A stretch of 64,000 nt of DNA from Candidatus Aminicenantota bacterium (GCA_003141555.1 PLMN01000010.1:1-64000); one strand, 5' to 3'. Positions 43,740 to 54,414 are shown, counted from the stretch's first letter. Notes: generated from the letters alone by a model not told the origin. Numbers and translations are program-made.

Positions 43740-44519
43740 TTAGAACCAGTAGTTGAACCCCAGGGAGAACGTCACGCCCCCGAGGTCCAACGGGGCGAAT
43801 CCCGTGAAGCCGTTGTTGGGGTCGGTCCCCATCTTTCCCTTGGCGTAGCTGTACTTGCCTTCGATATCGAGCGTCAGGCGGTTCGCGATTGGGATCTCGA
43901 TCCCGGCGAAGCCCTGGAAGCCGATCGCGATCCGGCCTAAATTCCCGCCTTCCCAGGCGTCCACGGGATAGATCGGATATATGGTGTCGACATATCCGTC
44001 GGAGCTGGTGTAGCTCCACGGATCGCTGAAGTCGACAAGGTCCCCCTGCATTCGGAGGCTCCAAAGGTAGACGCCGACCCCCGCGCCGACGTACGGGATG
44101 ATCTTGGCCCGGCGCCCCAGGGGCGCGATCTTGAGCGAAAATTGGATCGGGGTCACGGACACCCTCAGGTTATGGGCGGGCGTGTAGTCGCCGTTGTAAT
44201 ATGCGGCCGGGAAGGCGAAATCGCCGTCGCTGAACTGGATGCCGACGTAATCGCGGTAATATCCGGTCCTGGTCTTGGTGTAGTTTTCGACGCCGATGAC
44301 GAGGCTCAGCTCCGGGGTCAGGAAGGCTTCATAGGCAAAGGAAAAAGTGGCGCCCTGGAAATCCGATTTCCTGAAGTCCATGTTGGCCAGCTCGTTGGCC
44401 CAGAAATCGCTCTTGAGGCCGGGGACGAAGTAGCCCACCTTCAAGGAGATCGTGTCCGCGAATGCGAGACTGCCGACCGCGATAAGGGCCGCGAGGGCTA
44501 TGATGATTCGTTTTCTCAT
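43740..44519 (-). CDS. Outer-membrane beta-barrel protein, sigma-54 controlled
   Basis: A 259-residue exported protein; signal peptide MRKRIIIALAALIAVGSLAFA then alternating beta strands (YVGAGVGVYLW, LDIEGKYSYAKG) and a terminal aromatic, GFNYWF, typical of outer-membrane barrels of the OmpW/opacity type. ATG 44519 has GGGAGGA upstream. The promoter at 44545-44560 matches the two gvp sigma-54 promoters. The ligand is unknown. Confidence 0.8.
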   Translation of the reverse strand: MRKRIIIALAALIAVGSLAFADTISLKVGYFVPGLKSDFWANELANMDFRKSDFQGATFSFAYEAFLTPELSLVIGVENYTKTRTGYYRDYVGIQFSDGDFAFPAAYYNGDYTPAHNLRVSVTPIQFSLKIAPLGRRAKIIPYVGAGVGVYLWSLRMQGDLVDFSDPWSYTSSDGYVDTIYPIYPVDAWEGGNLGRIAIGFQGFAGIEIPIANRLTLDIEGKYSYAKGKMGTDPNNGFTGFAPLDLGGVTFSLGFNYWF

Positions 44520-44544
44520 GTTGTCCTCCCACACCTAAAATAAA

Positions 44545-44560
44545 TGCAAGAACCATGCCA
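44545..44560 (-). promoter_or_regulatory. Sigma-54 promoter of the OMP gene
   Basis: On the minus strand TGGCATGGTTCTTGCA, with GG and GC in register and the TGGCAT/TTGCA halves. It starts transcription near 44535, about 15 nt before the ATG at 44519. Confidence 0.85.
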
Positions 44561-44611
44561 AATTATTCGGCCTGGCCTCCGGGGGAGGACCTTTTCCCTG
44601 TGTGGCGAAAA

Positions 44612-44626
44612 AGGGTCAATTGTCCT
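44612..44626 (-). promoter_or_regulatory. Candidate upstream activator site 3 (OMP gene)
   Basis: On the + strand AGGGTCAATTGTCCT; shares AATTGTCCT with the dyad in front of gvpA. It lies about 85 nt upstream of the predicted start. Only one arm is well kept. Confidence 0.45.
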
Positions 44627-44664
44627 CTTTTTTCGGACTTCACTCCCTAGTTTATGCCCGCGGC

Positions 44665-45284
44665 TTAGGGTTGTAAAGGCAAGCGGGGAGAAGAGCGTGT
44701 TAAGATGCGCTTCGTCGAGATCCTATCCGTCTTTTTGATCTCGGTGATGTGGCGATAAAGGGTTAAGAACCGTTTCCCTCCATCTCCCGGGATTTCCTTC
44801 CGGAAAACCTGGAGATAGCCGACTCCCGGCGTAGTGCTTTTTCCGCCCGCCCGCGGGCTTGTAACAGGTCCCACTCGCGAAGGCAGCGCTCGACGGTGCG
44901 GGGCATATCGGCGAACGCGGCGGAAGACTTCATGATGTACTCGATCGCGCCCGCCTTCATCGCCTCGACGGCGACGCGCTCGTCGCCGAAGCCGGTCATG
45001 ATCAGAACGGGGAAGGGGGCGGCCTCCACCGGCGATGTCAGAAGATCCACCGCATTCCCGTCGGGCAATTGGAGGTCCGCGATGGCGATCGCCGGCGTTT
45101 GCGCGGCCACGAAGGCCTTGTACTCCCCTAGAGTTCGGGCCCAACGGATCACGGAGTTCATGCCGGAATCCAGGAAAGCCCGCTGAACGGCTTGGGCGTG
45201 CGCCGGATCGTCTTCCAAGAGCAGGATATCGACGCGCTCTCCCGGCCCGCCGTCCTGGCGCAGCATTTTCGTGGTTGCCATCAT
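44665..45284 (-). pseudogene. Receiver followed by frameshifted, truncated kinase remnant
   Basis: A receiver domain (ILLLEDDPAHAQAVQRAFLD; acceptor Asp in IADLQLPDGNAV) is intact from 45284 to 44763 as a 173-residue frame, very similar to the internal receiver of the hybrid kinase at 22681. Just after ALRRESA the frame breaks; in another frame, to 44665, one reads YLQVFRKEIP and LTLYRHITEIKK, matching the later PAS (LQVFRKEV and LYRDITEEKK) of the same kinase. So about 100 codons were lost in between and the kinase core is gone. The receiver itself might still be made. Confidence 0.6.
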
Positions 45285-45425
45285 TTTTTCCTTTCCCGGA
45301 GCCCCCCCGTTTGGATGCCGTTTCTCTCCAGGTCCTCCGGATGAGGATATATTGTCAAAAAGGCGCGCGGCCGCTAATCGCCTCCAAGAATGAACCGGGG
45401 GGTGATTTTTCGGGCGCTCTAATAA

Positions 45426-45460
45426 CCCCTATAGGGGATAGGCCCGAACCGCGAGGTTCG
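45426..45460. repeat. Two palindromes in the gap before the receiver remnant
   Basis: CCCCTATAGGGG (45426-45437) is a perfect 12-bp palindrome and CGAACC/GGTTCG (45445-45450, 45455-45460) form a hairpin with a GCGA loop. They lie in the 248-nt gap 45285-45532, which holds no gene. Confidence 0.5.
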
Positions 45461-45532
45461 CGATTCTTTATAAGTACCGCCTGCGCGCCGGCGCCGAGTT
45501 TGCCCTTCCTGCTCGGTTTTCCTTTTTGTCGG

Positions 45533-48277
45533 TCATCCGTCGACCCCGGGGAGTTTCAGCTGCGTCTCCCCGGCGCCCTGGCGTCTCGTCTTCGCCAGGG
45601 TGAACCGGAAGGTCGTGCCCTTGCCGGGGCCTTCCGATTCCACCCAGATCCGGCCGCCGTGCAGCTCCACAATCCGCCGCACCAATGCCAACCCGGTGCC
45701 CGTGCCCTCCGTTTCGGGATCGAGCTTTTTGAACAGGCTGAACATCATCGGCTGCGCTTGCGGATCGATTCCGATTCCGTTATCGCGGACGAAGAGCACC
45801 ATCTCCTCGCCGGCCTGCTCCACGCCGATCTCTATGTGAGGCGCCGGCTCGTCGCCCATGAACTTGGCGGCGTTGTCCACGAGGTTCTGGAAGACTTCCA
45901 CCAAGCGCATCCGATCGCCCCAGAGCACGATCGGCTCCTCCGTGATATCGACCCGCACCCCTCGCTCCGCGATGCGCCCCGCCACCAGATCCAAGGCCTC
46001 TTGGACGATCGCCTGCAGGGGAGCGTCCTCCGGGGAGTGGACGATAATTCCGATCCGAGATAACCTTTGGATCTCATCGAAAAGGCGGCCGATCCTGTCG
46101 GCCGCGTTGCGGATATAGTCTAAATCCTTTTTGATGCGCTCCCCGTCTTGGCTCCGTATGTCTCGTTCCAAAAATCCCTGGAACGTCTGGATCGTGATCA
46201 ACGGGCTTCTCAGGTCGTGCAAGACGGCGGCGGTGAAGCGGGTCAGCTCGTCGTTTTTCTCCTGCAGGCCTTTCGCCATCCGGCGGAGCTCTTCCTCCGC
46301 CCGCTTGCCCTCGGTGATGTCGATCCCTATTCCCCGCACACCGATCGGGACTCCGTCTTTTAGAATCGAGGTCGCGTGGATCAACACCGGGAATATATTC
46401 CCGTCTTTCTGGATCATCCGATACTCTTGGGCCGCGGATTCTGAGCCTTTCAAGATCTCTTGAATCCTCTTTCCAACGATTTCGCGGTCTTCCGGGGGGA
46501 TGAACGTGAAGATAGTGAGTCCGGACAGAGAATCTTCGGGAGAATGGCTCATATACTTGAGCCCGTGCTGATTCGCAAACGTGAGATTCCCTTGAATATC
46601 CGTTTCAAATACGATTTCGGGCAGGAGGTCGGAGAGCTGTCGGAACCGCTCCTCGCTCTCTCGCAATGCGTCGTGCGTCCGCTTGCGTTCGGTGACGTCG
46701 ACCGCGACGCCGACGATCCCGGCCGCGTTCCCGTCCGCGTCGATGAGAGGGCCGATGTAGTTCTCGAAGCAGACTCCGCGGAGCTCGTCCTGGGCGATCA
46801 CCGTCTCTCCGGCGTAGGCGCGGCGGATGACATCCCGGCCCGTGATGACCGCGCCCGTCCGATCGACGAAAGAAAGCGCATCATAGAGGTCGGCCGCCGG
46901 GACGCCGACATTTTCGCCGGGCTTCAACCCGACGTTTTCCAGGGCCTTGCCTTCAGACAATGTGAACCTGCCTTGGCGATCCATGGCAAAGATCATAAGG
47001 GGGGCGCTGTTCAAGACGGCGCGCAAGAGCGATTCGGATTTGCGCAGCGCTTTTTCCGCCTGCTTGCGCTCGGTGATATCATTGTTGAAACCATACCAGG
47101 TTATGCTGCCATCAGCCGATTTTTCGGGTGTTGATTTGCCGAAAACCCATTTGATGGACTGGCCGGGAATTTGGACTCGATATTCACATGTCCAGATCGT
47201 CAGATGTTCGGCTGAGAATTCAATGGAGCCGGTGACTTTATCGAGATCCTCGGGCAATATGACTCTGGTTATCGGAGAAAAATCTTCGCGTACCTCTTGG
47301 GGCGTACATCCAAAAATACCCTCGATAGCATCGGTGGTGAAAGGTACACAATATGTCCCATCAGGCTTCTTCGTAAACTGATATATCATTCCGGGCACCC
47401 AGGAAGACAGTTTCTTGAATTGGATGTCACGTTCCTGCAGTACCGCCTCAGCCTGCTTCTGCTCCGTGATGTCCATATGCGTGGCCTGGTAAGAGAGCAG
47501 TTTGCCGTTCGGGTCCTTGACGGCGCGCGCCGAGACCAGGGCCGCGAACTGCGTCCCATCCCGGCGGATCAACTGAAACTCCCGCGGCTCCATGAAGCCC
47601 TTTTCATTGAGGATTCTGAGGACCTCATGGCGATCCTCGGGATGGGCATAGAGACAACGGAAATCGTTGACGTCCGCGATCATCTGCTCCGGGCTCTCAT
47701 AGCCGTACATTCGGGCATAGGTCTTGTTCGCCCGGATCAGGCGTCCATCCGGAGCGGCTTGCGAGATGGCGAGTATCGAATCCTCGAAAAGACTGCGGTA
47801 CTCGGCTTCCGATTCCCGTAGTTTTTCCTCCGCGCGCTTGCGCTCGGTGAGGTCCCGGATGATCGTGACCGTGCGTTCGGCGCCCTCCGAATCCCTGAAG
47901 ATAGTCGTCGAGATTTCCCCGGGAAAGACGGTCCCGTCCTTTCGAACAGCGCCGATTTCCCCGGCAAATTTGCTTGTCCTGCGCCATTCTTCGATGATGG
48001 CAGGGATGCGGCGATCTTTCGGATCCACGGTCCCCGTCCCCCCGATCGTCCTGAATTCGGCTTCGGTTCTCCCGAACATGCGGCAGGCCGCGGGATTGGC
48101 TGCGGAGATTTTCCCGTCGGGGTATGTCAGGAAGATGGCGTCGCCGCAGTTTTCGAAAAGAAGCCGGAACGGCCTTTCGTCGCCGGAGAGCGCAACGCCG
48201 GCGGCTCCCTTTGTGCGAGAAGGCGGGACTCCGGCGCTTTTCTTCAGTTTTTTGAGCTTCGGCTTGACTGTGCCCAT
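45533..48277 (-). CDS. Five-PAS sensor histidine kinase
   Basis: A 914-residue soluble kinase with no transmembrane segment. Five PAS domains in a row (for example FENCGDAIFLTYPDGKISAA and FEDSILAISQAAPDGRLIRA), each joined by a D-x-TERK-like linker (IRDLTERKRAEE, NNDITERKQAEK), then HisKA with VLHDLRSPL, N box NLVDNAAKFM and ATP-lid elements DNGIGIDP and GTGTGLALVRRI. Multi-PAS kinases usually sense redox or small ligands; the ligand is not visible. The start at 48277 is supported by GAGGG and by a sigma-70-type promoter 28 nt before. No partner regulator is adjacent. Confidence 0.93.
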   Translation of the reverse strand: MGTVKPKLKKLKKSAGVPPSRTKGAAGVALSGDERPFRLLFENCGDAIFLTYPDGKISAANPAACRMFGRTEAEFRTIGGTGTVDPKDRRIPAIIEEWRRTSKFAGEIGAVRKDGTVFPGEISTTIFRDSEGAERTVTIIRDLTERKRAEEKLRESEAEYRSLFEDSILAISQAAPDGRLIRANKTYARMYGYESPEQMIADVNDFRCLYAHPEDRHEVLRILNEKGFMEPREFQLIRRDGTQFAALVSARAVKDPNGKLLSYQATHMDITEQKQAEAVLQERDIQFKKLSSWVPGMIYQFTKKPDGTYCVPFTTDAIEGIFGCTPQEVREDFSPITRVILPEDLDKVTGSIEFSAEHLTIWTCEYRVQIPGQSIKWVFGKSTPEKSADGSITWYGFNNDITERKQAEKALRKSESLLRAVLNSAPLMIFAMDRQGRFTLSEGKALENVGLKPGENVGVPAADLYDALSFVDRTGAVITGRDVIRRAYAGETVIAQDELRGVCFENYIGPLIDADGNAAGIVGVAVDVTERKRTHDALRESEERFRQLSDLLPEIVFETDIQGNLTFANQHGLKYMSHSPEDSLSGLTIFTFIPPEDREIVGKRIQEILKGSESAAQEYRMIQKDGNIFPVLIHATSILKDGVPIGVRGIGIDITEGKRAEEELRRMAKGLQEKNDELTRFTAAVLHDLRSPLITIQTFQGFLERDIRSQDGERIKKDLDYIRNAADRIGRLFDEIQRLSRIGIIVHSPEDAPLQAIVQEALDLVAGRIAERGVRVDITEEPIVLWGDRMRLVEVFQNLVDNAAKFMGDEPAPHIEIGVEQAGEEMVLFVRDNGIGIDPQAQPMMFSLFKKLDPETEGTGTGLALVRRIVELHGGRIWVESEGPGKGTTFRFTLAKTRRQGAGETQLKLPGVDG

Positions 48278-48311
48278 GCTTTCCCTCTGCTTATCCTTGT
48301 TGTTATTCCGG

Positions 48312-48340
48312 ATTATAATTACGGGGCGCCGCCAAATCAA
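48312..48340 (-). promoter_or_regulatory. Sigma-70-type promoter of the five-PAS kinase
   Basis: Minus strand TTGATT (48340-48335), 17-nt spacer, perfect TATAAT (48317-48312). Start predicted near 48305. Confidence 0.6.
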
Positions 48341-48572
48341 GCGGATGAATCGAATCCAATGGATTGTCGCCGGCCGCTCGGCGGAAGCGATCTTCCCCTC
48401 CGGGTTGGCTCTTTTGTCATCATAATGTCCAGCCCCCTTCTTGGCAACCCCCTCTTGGAGTGATAAGGGCGATGATTATGAGCGGCCGTGACTAGCCCCC
48501 AGCGGGATCGCCCTATCCTCCCCGAGTTGACTTCCGCTGATGGGCTCCTCTAACATGGGGGTCAAAGAGCCG

Positions 48573-49241
48573 ATGAAGATGGCCGAAGCGACGCTTATCC
48601 TGAAAATCGATCCGACCGCCGACGACGCGGCGGCCTTCGCTCCGGCCGCGGCCGCGCTCCGGGCGGACGGCCTGATGGCCTTTCCCACCGAGACGTTCTA
48701 CGGGCTGGGCGGGCTTGCGTTTTCGGCCCGGGCGGTCGAGCGGATTTACGCCCTGAAGCGGCGCGACCGGGGGAAACCCCTTTCGGTCGTAATCGCCGAT
48801 CTGGACATGGCCGATGAGATCGCCGGTCCGTTGTCCCCTCTTTTCCTGGACCTTGCGCGCGCGTTCTGGCCGGGGCCGCTGACGCTCATTGCCCGCGCCC
48901 GGCCGCTCTTCCCGCCGGCCATGCTCGGGCCGGGCGGATCGCTGGCCATGCGCGTCCCCGGGGCGAATTGGCTTCGGGGATTTCTCCGGATGCTGGGCGC
49001 TCCGGTGACGGCGACGAGCGCCAATCTGTCCGGGGAGGCGGAGATTTCGCGGCCGGAGGAGATCATCGGACTGTTCCGGGGGAAAGTGGAGATCATCGTC
49101 GACGGAGGCCCCACGCCCGGCGGCCTGCCCTCGACGATCGTGGATCTGACCGCGGCCCCGCCCCGGTTGCTTCGGGCCGGCGCGGTCCCGGAAGAAGCCC
49201 TCCGCCCCTTCCTCGGCCCCGCTTCCGCGGCGCTTACTTGA
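48573..49241 (+). CDS. tsaC: Threonylcarbamoyl-AMP synthase (Sua5/YrdC/TsaC)
   Basis: Makes the threonylcarbamoyl-AMP used for t6A37 of ANN-decoding tRNAs. Family residues: MAFPTETFYGLGG at the substrate cleft, KRRDRGKPLSVVIADLDMAD, FWPGPLTLIARAR, and TSANLSG. About 222 residues, close to the short TsaC form with a modest C-terminal tail. The start could be 48540, 48555, 48573 or 48579; none has a clear ribosome-binding site. Convergent with metG and overlapping it by 8 nt. Confidence 0.92.
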   Translation: MKMAEATLILKIDPTADDAAAFAPAAAALRADGLMAFPTETFYGLGGLAFSARAVERIYALKRRDRGKPLSVVIADLDMADEIAGPLSPLFLDLARAFWPGPLTLIARARPLFPPAMLGPGGSLAMRVPGANWLRGFLRMLGAPVTATSANLSGEAEISRPEEIIGLFRGKVEIIVDGGPTPGGLPSTIVDLTAAPPRLLRAGAVPEEALRPFLGPASAALT

Positions 49242-51166
49242 CGGTCGAGCCGGGCGCGATCTCGCCCTCGAAGAAGGGGATCACCGCCTTGTCGCCCGCG
49301 ACCGCCGCCAGGATCATGCCCTGCGATTCGACGCCGCGGATGATGGCCGGCTTGAGGTTGGCCACGAGGATAAGCTTCTTCCCGACCAAGTCCTCGGGCT
49401 TGTAGCTCTCGGCGACGCCGGCCACGACCTGGCGCTGCTCGGTCCCGAGATCGACCTTGAGCTTCAGGAGCTTCGTGGCGCCCTGGACCTTCTCGGCCTC
49501 CAGGATCAGGGCCACCTTGAGCTCGATCTTCTTGAATTCATCGTACGTGATCTGGTCCATCCGATCCTCCCTCGCTTCCGGCCCGGCCGCCTTCACCGCC
49601 GCGCTCCCGGCATCCGCGGCCAGAAATTCCTTGAGATCCACCCGTGGGAATAGGGGCGTGGGCTCCGCGATTTCCCGCCCCGCGTCGAAGTCCGCGAACG
49701 CCAGCCCGGCGAACGGGACGTCCTCGATCGCGCCCGGCTCTCCCAGCCAGGCCCACACCTTCCGAGCCGAGCCCGGCATTACGGGATAGACGAGATAGAT
49801 GACGCCCCGGATCGCGGCCGCGGCCTGATAGAGGACCCGGGCGAGCCGCGGCCTCTCGTTCGGATCCTTGGCCAGCTTCCAAGGCGCGCTGTCGGCCAGG
49901 TACTTGTTGACCGCGGTGATATAACCCCAGGTCTCCTCCAGGGCTTTGTTCAGGGCGTAGGCTTCGTAATGGGTATGGACGGCCGCCTTCACCCTGCCGA
50001 AAGCCTCCCGGATCGCGGCGTCCTCGGCGGTCTCCGCCCCGGGGGCGGGCAGCCGCCCGCCGAAATAGCTCCGGATCATGGTCAGCGTCCGGTGGACGAG
50101 GTTGCCCAGGTCGTTGGCCAGGTCGGAGTTTGTCCGGTGGATGAACCCCTCGTGGGAGAAGTTCCCGTCGTGGCCGATAGGGACCTCGCGCAGCAGGAAG
50201 TAGCGGAGCGGGTCGGCGCCGAAGGCGTTGATGATGACGTACGGGTCGAGGACATTGCCCTTGGACTTGGACATCTTGGCGTCGTCCTTGAGCCACCAGC
50301 CGTGGCCGTAGACGCACTCCGGGAGGGCGAAGCCGCCGGCCATGAGGAACGCCGGCCAGAAGACCGCGTGGAAGCGGAGGATGTCCTTCCCGATCAGGTG
50401 GACGTTGGCCGGCCAGAATTTCCGGAAGCGGTCCATGTCTCCGTCGTAGCCGATGCCGGTCAGGTAGTTGTGCAGGGCGTCGAACCAGACGTAGATCGTG
50501 TGGGCCGGGTCACCCGGCATGGGGATGCCCCAGTGGACCGTGGTCCGCGAGATGCTGAGGTCCCTAAGGCCGCCCTTGACGAAGCTCACGACCTCGTTCA
50601 TCCGCCCCTGCGGCCGGACGAAATTCGGATGGGCCTCGTAGAACTCAAGAAGCGGCCGGGCGTAGGCCGACAGCCGGAAAAAGTAGGTCGACTCCTCGAC
50701 CAGCGTCGCCGTCCGGCCGCAGTCGGGACAGACTTTGGTCCCGTCGGGCCCGGCCGGCGCGTCCTCGGAGAGGAAGTTCTCCTCGCCGACGCAGTACCAG
50801 CCCTGGTAGGTGCCTTTGTAGATGTCGCCCTTCTCGAGCAGCCGGGCGAAGATCTTCTGGACGCCGCGCTCGTGGGCGGGGTCGGTCGTCCGGATGAAGC
50901 CGTCGGGCTCGATGCCGAGGGCGGCCCACAGGTCCTTGAACCGGACGACCACCTTGTCCGCGAGCTCCTGGGGCTTCAGCCCTTTCGCCGCCGCGGCCTT
51001 CTCGACCTTCTGGCCGTGCTCGTCCGTCCCCGTCAAGAAAAACACGTCGTAGCCGTCAAGCTTCTTGAAGCGGGCCAGGGCGTCGGCGATGATCGTCGTG
51101 TAGGCGTGCCCGATGTGGGGCACGTCGTTGACGTAATAGATCGGGGTCGTGATGTAAAAGGTCGGC

Positions 51167-51183
<17 letters not shown>
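49234..51183 (-). CDS. metG: Methionyl-tRNA synthetase
   Basis: A 649-residue class I synthetase. [20 protein letters not shown] holds [17 protein letters not shown] holds KMSKS; a zinc-finger region with [12 protein letters not shown] and [13 protein letters not shown] lies in the CP insertion. The C terminus is an EMAP/Trbp-type tRNA-binding domain ([20 protein letters not shown]). It overlaps folE by 17 nt at its 5' end. Confidence 0.98.
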
Positions 51184-51784
<601 letters not shown>

Positions 51785-51789
51785 GGTTG

Positions 51790-52959
51790 TCACTCCTGCC
51801 GGCCATAGGCCGCGAGGGCCAGGCGGAGGACATCCTTCACCGGGACCTTGTGTTTGCGGGCTGCGGCCAGGCAATCCGAAAACTCCGGTTGGGCGTTCAC
51901 CGGCTCGCCGCCGAGGGACGCGACCTTGATCCCGACCGGCTCGCCCAGGACGCGGACCTTGGTCACGGTCCGGTCGAGCGCGCGCCGCTCGACGGGAAAA
52001 TAGCGGACGCCGATCGAGCTCGTCTCGCGGAACACGGCCGCGATGAGGGCGTCCAGCTTGTCGCGCCCGGCGAGGAGGGTCATCTTCGTCGCCAGGCGGT
52101 TCTTCTTCATGACGATCGGCGTCAGGTAGACGTCGATCGCACCGAGCTCGAGCGCGGTCTCGAGGAAGGCGGCCAGGACTTGGGGGTTGGCGTCGTCGAT
52201 CGTGGCCTCGACGACGTGGACCTGTTTGTCCGGGGCGAAGCCGCTCTCCTCGCCGTAGAAGGCGCGGAGGATGTTCGGCAGGCCGGGCGTATCGCGGCTG
52301 CCCGCGCCGTAGCCGATCCTGTCGTAGACGAGCTCGGGAAACGGGATGAATTTGGCAACGAGCGTCTTGACGATCGCCGCCCCGGTCGGCGTGACCAGCT
52401 CCTCGCGCGCGTGGGCCGAGTAGACCGGCACGCCTTTGAGGATCTCGGCGACGGCGGGCGGCGGGACGGGGAGGACGCCGTGCGAAGTCTTCACCCAGCC
52501 CTCGCCCACATTGAGCGGCGAGGCGTAGAATGCCCCGATGCCGAGCTCCTCGGCGAGCCAGGCGCACCCGACGACGTCGATCAGGGCGTCGTCCGCGCCG
52601 GCTTCATGAAGGTGCGTCTTGTCGAAAGAGCAGCCGTGGACCTTGGATTCGGCCTCGAACAGGGTCCGGAAGATCGCCAAGGCGCGGTCCTTGACGGCCG
52701 CGTTGAAGTCCGCCTGCTTGATCAAGGCGGCGATGTCCTTCCAGTGCCGGGCGGGAGAGGCTTTTCCCCTGATATGGACGTCGACTTTCAGCCCCCGGAA
52801 ATGGGAGCGCTCGGTGTCGCCGATGTCGATCCGGATGGGCAGGCCGAGCTTGGCCATGGCGGTCCGGAATTTGGCTCGGGAGATCCCGAGGTCAAGGAGG
52901 GCTCCGAGGATCATGTCGCCGCTCAACCCGGATTTGCCGTCGAAATAGATATATTTCAT
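51790..52959 (-). CDS. larC: Nickel insertion protein LarC family
   Basis: LarC inserts nickel into the pincer cofactor of lactate racemase-type enzymes by a CTP-dependent reaction. The 389-residue product starts [20 protein letters not shown] and has the family motif [18 protein letters not shown] and [16 protein letters not shown]. No larA, larB or larE is in the window, so the partner genes must be elsewhere. First gene of the larC-folE-metG run, 5 nt before folE. Confidence 0.93.
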   Translation of the reverse strand: MKYIYFDGKSGLSGDMILGALLDLGISRAKFRTAMAKLGLPIRIDIGDTERSHFRGLKVDVHIRGKASPARHWKDIAALIKQADFNAAVKDRALAIFRTLFEAESKVHGCSFDKTHLHEAGADDALIDVVGCAWLAEELGIGAFYASPLNVGEGWVKTSHGVLPVPPPAVAEILKGVPVYSAHAREELVTPTGAAIVKTLVAKFIPFPELVYDRIGYGAGSRDTPGLPNILRAFYGEESGFAPDKQVHVVEATIDDANPQVLAAFLETALELGAIDVYLTPIVMKKNRLATKMTLLAGRDKLDALIAAVFRETSSIGVRYFPVERRALDRTVTKVRVLGEPVGIKVASLGGEPVNAQPEFSDCLAAARKHKVPVKDVLRLALAAYGRQE

Positions 52960-53142
52960 CGTTGCGCGTTCCTAGGCAGGGTCGCTTAACTTGTCTGAAT
53001 ACAATAGCATAATGGCCGGGGATTTCCTAGAGGCGGCGTCCGGGGTGGCCGGGTCCCCGGCCCGGAACGATCTCCCCAATCCCTCCGGGCTCCGAAAATC
53101 AAGCGTGGGAGGCGGTCTCGCGGAGAAAGAAGCTTCCGGACG

Positions 53143-54414
53143 TCAAGGCCGGCGTCGGAACGGATGGGTGACGAAATCCCGGAACAGGGCCTTAACCAGG
53201 AATTCCGGAGCGGCGGTCGCCTTGCAGGCGTCCAATCCTCGTTGATAGCAGGCGACCGCCTTGTCGCGCTCTCCCAACAGGTCGTGGCAAAGCCCGAGAT
53301 TGCGGTCGATGGTCCGCTTGACGAAATCCCGATAGGATTCGGGAATGACATCGAGCCGGTCGAGGATGTTCTCGAAATGAGTGATGGCCGGCCGATATTC
53401 CGCGGCCAGGAAATCGACCCAGCCGGCCTCGTACCGGGTCAGCACGGAATTCGGGCTCGCGGAGTGCCACTCCGCGATCAGGGCCTTGGCCTTCGGCAGG
53501 TTTTGGAGAGGGATCTTCTCCGGGAAGAAATCCATGTTCGGCCCGTGGACAAGCGGCATGAGGGCGCCCATGTAAAGCATGTCCACTCCTCCGGGCTCGG
53601 ATTCGTCGAAATACCCCTTGGCCAGGTTGTCCGCGACGAATCGCGCGATCGACGGATCGGGCGGTGCAGGGTGGAGGGGCAATATGTCCGCGAGATTCGA
53701 AACCTCCACTCCCGGCAGACCGGTCAGGGCCCGGTCGAAATAATGCTTGTGTTCGGCGCCGGTCAGGACGACGATCCGGCGGCCGGAATTTTCGGCCAGG
53801 GCTTGCTTGATCAGATCCATCATTTTGTCGTTGCGCGTCTTGTAAAACAGGTTCATGGGGCCGTCGCCGTACACGGCCATGGAGACCTTGTACATTTCCT
53901 CGACATATCGATTGTAGGCCGCCCCGTTGTAAAACTCGTATCCGGCCTCGTTCTTTTTCCAGATCTCGTCGAGATCGCCGTAGGTTTTAATGAACGTCTG
54001 CATCGAAACGTTCTTGGCGATGAGGTCGTTTTCCTCTTTTTCTTTCGCCTTGTATTCCGGCGTGGCCATATAAGCGGCTCGTTGGGCCCGGCCGCCGTCG
54101 TCGGTCCACCAATCCACGGGATAGACTTTGAGCCCTCGATTCCGCCCGAAAATCGTGGCCATCATCATCTCTTTGAGATAACTCTGCTTGCGGAAATCCT
54201 GGGGACGGATTTCGACGCAGAGGACGTCCGGGGCGAATCCGGCGAGCATGTCGAGGAGGTGCTGGTACAAGTAATTCGGGTTCTTTCCATGCATGTCGTG
54301 AATCGTCCCTATCACGAGCACTCGGGACGGCCCCGCCGCGCAAAGGGTCTGGACCGATAGGCCGAAAGCGATGAGGGCTGCCGCTATCGTCCATTTTCGG
54401 GAAGCTCTGATCAT
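53143..54414 (-). CDS. Secreted TraB/Tiki-like protein with C-terminal TPR-like helices
   Basis: A 423-residue exported protein with signal peptide MIRASRKWTIAAALIAFG. SRVLVIGTIHDMHGKN near the start and VVLTGAEHKHYF in the middle, plus VLCVEIRPQDFRK, are the spaced His/Glu elements of the TraB/Tiki (EreA/ChaN-like) fold, seen in membrane-associated metallopeptidase-like proteins. The last 100 residues look like TPR helices (LGERDKAVACYQRGLDACKA). Function in bacteria is not settled. GGAG site before the ATG. Confidence 0.65.
   Translation of the reverse strand: MIRASRKWTIAAALIAFGLSVQTLCAAGPSRVLVIGTIHDMHGKNPNYLYQHLLDMLAGFAPDVLCVEIRPQDFRKQSYLKEMMMATIFGRNRGLKVYPVDWWTDDGGRAQRAAYMATPEYKAKEKEENDLIAKNVSMQTFIKTYGDLDEIWKKNEAGYEFYNGAAYNRYVEEMYKVSMAVYGDGPMNLFYKTRNDKMMDLIKQALAENSGRRIVVLTGAEHKHYFDRALTGLPGVEVSNLADILPLHPAPPDPSIARFVADNLAKGYFDESEPGGVDMLYMGALMPLVHGPNMDFFPEKIPLQNLPKAKALIAEWHSASPNSVLTRYEAGWVDFLAAEYRPAITHFENILDRLDVIPESYRDFVKRTIDRNLGLCHDLLGERDKAVACYQRGLDACKATAAPEFLVKALFRDFVTHPFRRRP

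Noticed and set aside
46460-47134. A + strand frame of 224 codons in the five-PAS kinase
   Set aside because: Antisense to PAS domains; acidic/valine-rich shadow.
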